From Paraspadella gotoi (Eukaryota > Chaetognatha), in the NCBI GenBank assembly GCA_051294375.1, contig JBJCIZ010000744.1, positions 1,416,262 to 1,480,261 of the forward strand: DNA of 64,000 nucleotides. Reading direction: 5' to 3'. This document shows, one piece after another, positions 1-7,835 of this stretch. Below the pieces are notes generated by a model, which saw nothing but the letters and a program-made list of their open reading frames with translations, was not told where the DNA came from and ran no database searches. The position numbers were made by a program, and so were the translations under genes. The first letter of the stretch is position 1. Each line of letters starts with the position of its first letter.

Positions 1-896
1 GACCGACGATCTGATCCGTCAGATGTCGCGTCTCGGCGTCGTCGCCAGTGTCCAACCCTCGATGGTCTGTTCCGACGCTGGGTGGTTGGCCGACAAGGTG
101 GACGACGCTATCTTGGCGGGTGGGTAAATTTGAGGTGGTTTTTTCGGAAAAGGGGTGACGGATGGAATTTTCTTTTGGTTTATTTATTAATAACCTTTGG
201 CAACAGCCGGGTTGCCTGTGATGCCCATTGGGATGGGGCATCTCACCGTTGGCTTTGGGAGCTTCCGACCCTCAGTGACGCCTCCAGTTATTGGCGCCAA
301 TGGATTTGGCTGAACGATGGTGGACGTGAGGCGGTGTGAATATAGCGCCACAAACCATCCGTTATTTTTTACTGTCACTATTTGGGTTTATTTTTATTAC
401 CTTCGTCAATCAGAAGATGAATTATTCATTGGTTCATTCGTATTTTAATATTTTAATATATGTATTAAGTTTAACATTCAACTCAATTCCTCGGAAAAAA
501 AAATCCATTCCAGACCACGCCTACGCCTGGAAGAGCCTCTCCTCCAGCGGCGTATCCCTCGCCTTCGGTTCCGACGCCCCCGTCGAGTATCCCTCTCCGG
601 CGCTCGGCGTTTACGACGCCGTCTTCCGTCAAGCGTCTCGTCGAGACCCCGACGTCGCCTCCCCCGAGATCTTCAAGCCGGAAGAGCGCCTGACCGTTGG
701 CGAAGCCGTAGACGCCTACACGACGGGCGCCGCTTGGGCCGCCGGACGGGAAGATAGTCTGGGTCAGATCGCCCCCGGATTCGAGGCCGACTTTGTTGTT
801 GTGGAAGGGGACGTGGATCCAGTCACGGAGGCTGGGGAGTGGCGGAAGATCAAGTTTGGACAAGTCTGGGTAGCGGGCAAGAGGAGGGTCGGATGA
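1..896 (+). CDS. Amidohydrolase-3 (YtcJ-like) family, 3' end, partial
   Basis: C-terminal part of a metal-dependent amidohydrolase; the gene begins upstream of the window. Two exons are visible: 1-119 (frame starting at base 2, containing RLGVVASVQPSM) and 514-896, ending in TGA. An intron at 120-513 (donor GTGGGT, acceptor CCAG) joins them in phase as an A-D codon junction before HAYAWKSL. Exon 2 shows GSDAPVE, then the conserved C-terminal layout LTVGEAVDAYTTGAAWA followed by LGQIAPGFEADFVVVEGD, which in this family is the end of the barrel and the return to the small beta domain. GSDAPV is the usual last metal-site aspartate region. Substrate cannot be told. The intron carries a hairpin-rich mobile element (196-353). 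Family call is firm; the exon 1 donor is inferred from phase, and a small exon could be missing. Confidence 0.8.
196..353 (+). mobile_element. Hairpin-array element, copy 1 (internally deleted)
   Basis: 158-bp short form of the dispersed element seen in full at 8579-8834 and 52444-52699. It begins TTTGGCAACAGCC and ends GCGCCACAA, with ACC directly repeated on both sides (193-195 and 354-356) as a 3-bp target-site duplication. About 98 bp between GGCGC and CCAATGG are missing compared with the full copies. Remaining hairpins are GGCAAC/GTTGCC, GATGCCC/GGGGCATC and CAGTGAC/GTTATTG (two G.U pairs). It sits inside an intron of the amidohydrolase gene. Confidence 0.85.
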
Positions 897-1243
897 GATG
901 AGGTGGCGTTCGTATTATTTCATTTTCTCTTTACTATTTTATTACTACTTTTATTACTTTTATTACTATTTTATTACTACCGGGACGATCGAGACTTGCT
1001 ACTTTTGATTAATTATTACCTTTTATGCAATTTTTTCCGTGCCTCGAGATTTCGATTGGGAGATCAGCGCTTTTCTCTTACGGTTTACCATATGTTTGTT
1101 AAATGAATTTATTTCTGTTTTGATCGATTTATTTTTCGATCCATTCTTACGCTTAAACGAAGAATTCTTTTGTCATAGGCTATAACTTAATTAATTAGTT
1201 AATAATTTAATATTAATTTGACGCATATCCGCGTGGAAAAACG
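897..1243. other. Intergenic, AT-rich
   Basis: Between the amidohydrolase stop and the next ATG. It holds T/TA-rich low-complexity sequence (TTATTACT repeats about 925-980). I see no other gene. It must contain the promoter and 5' UTR of the large downstream gene, but no TATA-like box stands out. Confidence 0.5.
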
Positions 1244-4200
1244 ATGGACATAAAATACGAGGTTTTCGACGAGGAATTGGAGGAAGTCGTCCTCGAAGGA
1301 AAAGACGCCGCCGACCAACCACTCGACGGCGAGATCGATCGATGGACGCTCTTGGAGCGCCGCCTTGAAAACTTTCGTCGAAAAGAGGGGCCAGTTGCTG
1401 AAGGGCGACGATACAGAAGTAGACGATTGACTCCGGAAGATGAAGATGGGATTTTGACTCCGGAAGATAAATCCCGTGGACTCGGAATGTCGGAGGAAGG
1501 TCGAACGAATTCTCTTTGCGGAGAATCGATGAGAGATGAAATCTGGCGCACCCAACCCGAATATTCCGTTCGAGAGTACAAAGACCGGCGATCTCCAAGC
1601 GGAAGGTCAACTACTGAAGATGATCGCCGGCGATCGCGAGGAAGACGGTTTACTCCTGAAGATGTACGTCGGCACTCCTTGAGCAGACATTCAACCACTC
1701 CGAGCAGATATTTATCGGTAGACAATGAAATCTGGCGAAGCAGATCCAGATATTCTAGTCCAGATGATAAACGACGTCGCTCTCGAAGCAGGGAGTCAAC
1801 TCCAGATAAATACCGGCACACCTCAAGTAGACGGTCGACGCAATGGACTCAACGCCGAGAATCTCCAAGCAGACAATCGACGACGGTAGATAAAACCCTT
1901 CGTGAGAGATCCAGATTTTCTTCTCCGGAGGATGAGCGACGGAACCTTCGAGGCGGAGAGTCGACGCGAGTGGACGAGCGACGCCGAAGCGGACCTTCTT
2001 CGCCGGAGAAACGACGGCGCCGGAGCCGATCAACGACGCCGAACGACGGCGCCGATTTTGAACGAGGGTCTCGTGCGTCGGCGGAGCATCAAATCTCTCG
2101 AGACATGAAATCGAATCGGGAGATTTTTCAACGAGTTCGAAATTTCGGTCATAGATACGATGGGGAGGACGCCGCCGCTGTCGCCGAGGATTCGGACGCC
2201 GAGATTAACGAAGAGACGAACTCTTGTCGTAAACGAAAAGTGGGCGTGGCGACGATCGGCGAGAAAAGACGGAAGCGGAACGACGACGATGACCGGCAGC
2301 GGAATCGAGCGTCGTTGACATCAAAGTCTCCTTCCCTTATCGATTATCCATCGACGTATTTGAGTTCACAAGTGGATGGAAACGAAGAGAACGAAACGGC
2401 GTCCTTTTTTGAGTCTAGGGAAGATGGAACCGAAAGGACTGAACCGGCGTCGATTACCGGCGTCGACGATCTCGAAATCATCGTCCCTCCGCTTCTCTCC
2501 CTCGAAGCCTTCTGCGATCCCGCCGTCAAGGGTCTTCCTCCGTCGACGCCGCCTCCCCAGCGGCTCCGTCTCTTCGGCGAAATCATGCTCGGCGTCAAGA
2601 TCTCTCCGCTCCCGCTTTTCCAGCACGAGGCGATAGTTGCCTCGTCCCTGAGCACCGCCGGAACGGTGCCGAGGAAGAGGGTCGACTTTCGGCCCGAAGC
2701 CGACGTCTGCGTCTTCGATCTCTTCGTGGATCGAGTTCGCTGCGCGACGGGGAAGGGCGTCGACGCGGCGGCGGCCGAGCGGGCGGGGTTCGAGCGACTG
2801 GCGGAGAAGTTGAGATCCTCGGATTACGTGAAGATCGAAAGGGAATCGGGGGAAGAGAGGTTGGGGCTTTACTCGCGATATTCCGAGGCTCCCGCCGCGA
2901 GTTTTCGCTACGACCTTCTCTGCGGAGAGAGAAAGGTTTCGAGGAAAGATCTCCCGCGATGCTCCTCCTGCGGCGTCGAGGGTCACTTGTACAATTTTTG
3001 CGTCGGGTGGCAGATGGAACATTCGGTGGCGGAGACTCCGCCTTTGTTTGCGATGGATGACGAAGCGATTGAGGTTTGTGGTCGCGAGAAGAAGGAATTC
3101 GTTCGAGCGGGAAATGACTCGCGATTGACGCCGACTGATCCAATCATCCAATCTACCGACCATTCATCGACTCCCAACCCTCGATCACCCATCGATCAAG
3201 ATTCGGTAATTGTTGATTCGCGAAAGAGACGGTTACGTTTTAACGCCGAAGATTATTACTCGGATATTCCGTATCCTTATAACGACCCGATTGCCAGTTC
3301 CGCTGATAATTTCGAAAATAATACGATTAAAAGAGATGAGAGAAAGAGGGGAGGCTTTGATGATGAAGATGTCATGCGCGAAAGAGATAAGTTGAGAAAA
3401 CCCATAGTTTCTTCCCATGCTCACAAAGACGATTCCTTGCCTAAATTTCAAACGAAATCACCATCAGCACGATATAAATCACCATCTCCACTTCCTAAAT
3501 CACCATCTCCACTTCCTAAATCTCATTCTCCACTCCCTAAATCTATATCTTCAATCCCTAAATCTCTCTCTTCACGCCACAAATCTCCATCTCCGTTCCC
3601 TACCGCCAAAGAAAAATTAATGTTGGGCATCGTCTCGACTCTCAAGCGCCTCCTTTTATCCTCGTCCTCGCCGTGTAGCAAGTACGGCGATTACGAGAAC
3701 GCTGAGAATCTCTTCTACGAAGCCGTCTCTCGCCACGACGGATGCGTTCAGTTGAGAATGGACAAGAATCATTTTGAAATGCTCGTCGACGATATCCTCG
3801 TGCATCAGAGGAAATACGAGGACGGACATCGAGGAAGCAACAAGGCGTCATTTTTCGAGGAATTGATCGACAAATTAAACTTGTGTAGATTTCTCAAAAT
3901 ATTCGCGGGCGATCGAAATGTGTTGATGTTGTCCAAAACCGCCGTGAAGGAGAATGTCGTGTTTTATAAATGCGACGACGAGATTGTCGATTCGCGTTCC
4001 GTCGGCGAAGATCGAGCGTCGATCCCCGCGCCGAATCGATCCGACGATCTTCAGCATTTCTCGGAAATCGCGTCGCGATCTGCGAGAGCCGCTACGAATG
4101 ACGACTCGCCTCGAGTAGTCGGTGGAAATAATTCGGATCAAACTGCGAACCGATTAATGGGTGATGTTTTAATTTCTAAGAAAACGGATGGGAAGAAAAC

Positions 4201-7200
4201 TGTAGGCGAAAGTATGGCGACTACAAAAGAACTCGAATTAACCAAAACTGTATTCTCACGAGCTGTGAAAGATAGCAGTTGCGGGTTGATCAGTGTTACA
4301 AAAAAATTACCTCCAGGTAATGAGCTGATGAAAAACTTAGCTTCAAAACATGACCTTAAAAATCAAATGAGTCCTAAAGAATCATCATCTCAAGAATCTG
4401 GTAGTGGAAGCGTTACTACTCAGGCTAAAAATGTTCAAGAAACTGGAACGATTGAACTTGTAGATTTACCATCAGATGATTTTACTTTGAACTTTTCAAA
4501 ATTAATGCGTTCGATTAAAGAAACGTTTTCGCATCTGCCTCGTAATGAAAAAAATGAACTAACTATGATTATTATTAAAAAACACTACAAACCAGAAACT
4601 GTATGTAATATGTTTGAGACGATTCTGTCTAAAAACAATATGATTGTTAGTTCGGCTATCGACTCTATGAATCCGAGAAAAAATGCTTGGAAGTTTATAA
4701 TAAAGGATCAACGCACACTCACTAATATTTATAATTCAACTATTTATGGAAACTACAAACTGAAACAGAAAACCTTGGTTAGGTTTTATCTGAACACAAT
4801 TTGTCGTTTTATGGCAGCTAATGGGGAGAAAACTGTAGGCGAAAGTATAGCTTTTATAAAAGAACTTGAATTACCCAAAACTGTATTCTCACAAGCTGTG
4901 AAAGATAGCAGTTGCGAGTTGATCAGTGATACAAAGAAATTACCTCCAGGTAATGAGCTGATTAAAAACTTAGCTTCAAAACATGACCTTGAAAATCAAA
5001 TGAGTCCTAGAGAATCATCTCAAGAATCTGGTTGTGGAAGCGTTACTGCTCGGGCTAAAAATGTTCAAGAAACTGGAACAATTGAACCTGAAGATTTACC
5101 ATCAGATGATCTTACTTTGAATTTTGCTAAATTAATGCGTTCGATTAAAGAAACGTTTTCGCATCTGCTTAGTAAAAAAAAAAAAAAACTATCTATAACT
5201 GATATAAAACAAAAATACAAACCAGAAACTTTACATAATATGTTTGAGACGATCCTGTCTAAAAACAATATGATTGTCTGTTCGGCTATTGACTCTATGG
5301 ATCCGAAAAAAAATGCTTGGAAGTTTACAATAAAGGATCAACGCACACTCACTAATGTTTATATTTCAACTGTTTATGCAGTCAAAAAACAGAAACCTGT
5401 TGTAAGGTTTTATATGATCACAATCTGTCGTTTTATGACAGCTAATTATATGAGAATTAAGAATGTTGAGAATGAAAAAATTTTAGAATTGTTTCCAGAA
5501 AAGCAAGTAACATTATGTTATGGATACGATGTACTTTGTAAGCATTTGGATTTAATGAACAATACTTATCGATTACATCCAGAAAATAAAAATGGTGTGA
5601 TGACTGTGGGCGAACAAAGTTCAGCGATAACTGTTACTGAATATAGCTTCGCGAATCTTATGCATTTGATAAAAAATTCCTTTCAACTTTTGTATGATTT
5701 TACGAAAACTGACAAGTGCCACGAGAATATGGTTGAGTCATTGTATGGGAAAGAAAAAATTGCCAACGAATTTGAAAAAATACTTACAAATTCTAAAATG
5801 GTTTTGAACACGACTTTTGAAAACAATATTTGGCTGTTTAGTATAAATAATGTCCTTGTCTTTTGCACATCTATAGTTCAATTCCCGGATGCTTTAAATC
5901 AGTTTTATCAGCAGATTATATACGATATCGTACGGTCAGATTATCTAAAGCTGGTTACTGTTAATAATGTTCAATTAATTTTAAAGTTATTCGAAACGGA
6001 GAAAGACGCTTTACATGGGTCAAAAAGATATGACTTACTTTGTAAATCATACCTCATTTCTAAAAAAGATGGCCAGAGTTTAAAAGCTAAAGACGACCAG
6101 AGTTTAAAGGCTAAAGACGGCCAGAGTTTGAAGACGAAACCCAATGAAAACCGAAGCTCTCATTCAATAAAAGTTCCAGAAAAAGAGCAACAAAGCAAAT
6201 TTAAAAAACAGTCTGAAAAGAAGCAATCAAACCAGCTAAGTGTTAGCGTCAGTAAGGAAGCAGTTGAGGGAAACATTTTTAAAAATAATCAGGGAGACCG
6301 TAAACCTGAAAAAAATATTTCAGAAAAAAGTTTGGAATTGATAAATTTAGGGTTAAAGTCAACACGTCTTCAGTTATTTCCTTTACATCCTGAAAATACT
6401 AATGCAGTCAGTGTTGTCGGGGATGACAATACAATTTTTTCGGCAACGGTTCCCGAGAGACGTTTTGCGAAATTAATGCAATTGGTAAAAAATACTTTTG
6501 CATTTTTGCATAATTTGCCAAAGATTTTAAATCGTTATGAAAGCTTAATATCTTGCCGCTGTAATAAGGATGACTTGGCCAGTATATTTAAGGAATTATT
6601 AGAAAATAATCAAATGACTTTAAGTACTATTAATGAAAACTATCTTTGGAAATTTAAAATTGACAACATACTCGTTTTTATTTCAAAAAAGGCATTCAAT
6701 AATGCTTTCATCCAGTTTCACCGTCGATTTATATGTAAAATTGTACTATCAGACTATTTAAAACTTGATATGGTCAACAATGAACAAATATTTAAAATAT
6801 TTGAAACTGAAAAAGAGGCAATGAAAGGCTCGTACAGATATGATTGTCTTTGTAATAACGATCAAGACCGAGCTCATGCGTCAACTGAGAATAAACAAAA
6901 AGAATTGGAAATTGAGGTTCAATTAAAAAATACCAAGCATCCAGTTGAATCAAACCAAACATTAACGCCTGCAGCAGCCTCTCACTCTCACAACCCACAG
7001 CAGAAGCTGCAGTGCCGATGGAAGGATAGCAGATCAAAAAATTATTTTGAAGATTTTTCTGAGAAAAACTCTAAAACTGATAAAAATACTGCTGGAAGAA
7101 CTACTAACTCTCAGAATTTACTAGAAATAGGTCTTCAATCTTTTCGTTCGTTTCCCTTACATCCCGAGAATTTCGAAGGTGCCCATATTGTCGGTCAACA

Positions 7201-7645
7201 AGATGATGCGTCAAATTTGGCAACTGACAATGAGAAAGCCTTTGCAAAGTTCATGCAAACTGTGAAAAATACCTTTGCCTTTTTGTATAATATACCAAAG
7301 TTTTTGAGTAGTTATGAAAGTATTCTTGGACAGAAATGTACAAAACAAGAGCTTGGTGGTATTTTTCAAGAAATATTGAGACACCATGAAATGGTATTAA
7401 CCTCATATCATTTTGGCAACTTTTGGCATTTTAAAGTTAATGATATTATAATCTTGAGTTCAAAAAAAGGTGCTTTTCATGACGCTCAGAATCAGTGTTT
7501 CAGACGGACTATATGTCTTATTGTGCTATCAGATTATTTGAAACTGGACACAATTAACGGCCAGTGTACTTTGCTCCTGTTTGAAACAGCAAAACAGGCC
7601 AGCGAGGGCTCGTATAGATACGATGCTTTGTGTAATAAAATATAA
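1244..7645 (+). CDS. Large RS-rich, CCHC zinc-knuckle, multi-module protein (unrecognised)
   Basis: An uninterrupted 2133-codon reading frame. I do not recognise the family. Residues about 60-270 are very rich in Arg/Ser/Glu (RRRS, SRxST), like RS domains of RNA-processing proteins. A CX2CX4HX4C zinc knuckle lies at about residues 573-586 (CSSCGVEGHLYNFC), suggesting nucleic-acid binding. Residues about 745-790 are a KSPSPLP tandem repeat. The remainder is a series of related modules of about 110-140 residues. Full modules (about 1085-1200, 1293-1440, 1469-1605, 1739-1875, 1999-2133) share an F-A-K-L-M start and a tryptophan core; several end in SDYLKL...LFETEK...GSYRYDxLC. A version of the ending also occurs near residue 500-560, before the zinc knuckle. 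Residues about 980-1400 are a recent tandem duplication. Codon use turns from GC-rich to AT-rich near base 4150. A nuclear RNA-associated role is inference only. Confidence 0.75.
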   Translation: MDIKYEVFDEELEEVVLEGKDAADQPLDGEIDRWTLLERRLENFRRKEGPVAEGRRYRSRRLTPEDEDGILTPEDKSRGLGMSEEGRTNSLCGESMRDEIWRTQPEYSVREYKDRRSPSGRSTTEDDRRRSRGRRFTPEDVRRHSLSRHSTTPSRYLSVDNEIWRSRSRYSSPDDKRRRSRSRESTPDKYRHTSSRRSTQWTQRRESPSRQSTTVDKTLRERSRFSSPEDERRNLRGGESTRVDERRRSGPSSPEKRRRRSRSTTPNDGADFERGSRASAEHQISRDMKSNREIFQRVRNFGHRYDGEDAAAVAEDSDAEINEETNSCRKRKVGVATIGEKRRKRNDDDDRQRNRASLTSKSPSLIDYPSTYLSSQVDGNEENETASFFESREDGTERTEPASITGVDDLEIIVPPLLSLEAFCDPAVKGLPPSTPPPQRLRLFGEIMLGVKISPLPLFQHEAIVASSLSTAGTVPRKRVDFRPEADVCVFDLFVDRVRCATGKGVDAAAAERAGFERLAEKLRSSDYVKIERESGEERLGLYSRYSEAPAASFRYDLLCGERKVSRKDLPRCSSCGVEGHLYNFCVGWQMEHSVAETPPLFAMDDEAIEVCGREKKEFVRAGNDSRLTPTDPIIQSTDHSSTPNPRSPIDQDSVIVDSRKRRLRFNAEDYYSDIPYPYNDPIASSADNFENNTIKRDERKRGGFDDEDVMRERDKLRKPIVSSHAHKDDSLPKFQTKSPSARYKSPSPLPKSPSPLPKSHSPLPKSISSIPKSLSSRHKSPSPFPTAKEKLMLGIVSTLKRLLLSSSSPCSKYGDYENAENLFYEAVSRHDGCVQLRMDKNHFEMLVDDILVHQRKYEDGHRGSNKASFFEELIDKLNLCRFLKIFAGDRNVLMLSKTAVKENVVFYKCDDEIVDSRSVGEDRASIPAPNRSDDLQHFSEIASRSARAATNDDSPRVVGGNNSDQTANRLMGDVLISKKTDGKKTVGESMATTKELELTKTVFSRAVKDSSCGLISVTKKLPPGNELMKNLASKHDLKNQMSPKESSSQESGSGSVTTQAKNVQETGTIELVDLPSDDFTLNFSKLMRSIKETFSHLPRNEKNELTMIIIKKHYKPETVCNMFETILSKNNMIVSSAIDSMNPRKNAWKFIIKDQRTLTNIYNSTIYGNYKLKQKTLVRFYLNTICRFMAANGEKTVGESIAFIKELELPKTVFSQAVKDSSCELISDTKKLPPGNELIKNLASKHDLENQMSPRESSQESGCGSVTARAKNVQETGTIEPEDLPSDDLTLNFAKLMRSIKETFSHLLSKKKKKLSITDIKQKYKPETLHNMFETILSKNNMIVCSAIDSMDPKKNAWKFTIKDQRTLTNVYISTVYAVKKQKPVVRFYMITICRFMTANYMRIKNVENEKILELFPEKQVTLCYGYDVLCKHLDLMNNTYRLHPENKNGVMTVGEQSSAITVTEYSFANLMHLIKNSFQLLYDFTKTDKCHENMVESLYGKEKIANEFEKILTNSKMVLNTTFENNIWLFSINNVLVFCTSIVQFPDALNQFYQQIIYDIVRSDYLKLVTVNNVQLILKLFETEKDALHGSKRYDLLCKSYLISKKDGQSLKAKDDQSLKAKDGQSLKTKPNENRSSHSIKVPEKEQQSKFKKQSEKKQSNQLSVSVSKEAVEGNIFKNNQGDRKPEKNISEKSLELINLGLKSTRLQLFPLHPENTNAVSVVGDDNTIFSATVPERRFAKLMQLVKNTFAFLHNLPKILNRYESLISCRCNKDDLASIFKELLENNQMTLSTINENYLWKFKIDNILVFISKKAFNNAFIQFHRRFICKIVLSDYLKLDMVNNEQIFKIFETEKEAMKGSYRYDCLCNNDQDRAHASTENKQKELEIEVQLKNTKHPVESNQTLTPAAASHSHNPQQKLQCRWKDSRSKNYFEDFSEKNSKTDKNTAGRTTNSQNLLEIGLQSFRSFPLHPENFEGAHIVGQQDDASNLATDNEKAFAKFMQTVKNTFAFLYNIPKFLSSYESILGQKCTKQELGGIFQEILRHHEMVLTSYHFGNFWHFKVNDIIILSSKKGAFHDAQNQCFRRTICLIVLSDYLKLDTINGQCTLLLFETAKQASEGSYRYDALCNKI
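3470..3603 (+). repeat. In-frame KSPSPLP tandem repeat
   Basis: About seven 18-bp units within the large gene encode (K-S-x-S-x-x-P) copies such as KSPSPLP, KSHSPLP and KSISSIP. The units are nearly identical at first and drift downstream. Such SP-rich tracts are commonly disordered and phosphorylatable; that is general knowledge, not shown here. Confidence 0.85.
4180..5450 (+). repeat. Intragenic tandem duplication of about 640 bp
   Basis: Bases 4180-4827 and 4828-5450 are near-identical direct copies in the same frame. Both start with K-T-V-G-E-S, continue LPPGNEL and QESG, and run through the module LMRSIKETFSHL to a phenylalanine-rich end. The second copy has a 3-bp loss (SSSQES to SSQES), an A-run KKKKK where the first has RNEKNE, and a longer C-terminal portion ending in RYDxLC-like YGYDVLC. 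All differences keep the frame open, so selection has probably kept it coding. Confidence 0.9.
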
Positions 7646-7835
7646 TTTCTTCAGTATTAATCCTAAAAATAGTTTTCTTTGTGAAATGTGTTTTTAAGTT
7701 ACGACATGGTGAAAATTTATATACAGTGAGAGCTATGAATCAGTGATATAAAATGGAAAATTGGAGGCTCTTGTTATTGAGTACTTTTCTCCGCGCATTT
7801 TTTTACCTCCTTTCTTTCGTTTTTTTTTATTAGAA

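Noticed and set aside
2366-3163. Minus-strand frames of 182 and 265 codons opposite the large gene
   Set aside because: GC-rich coding strand leaves the antisense frames open; Arg/Pro-rich shadow composition.
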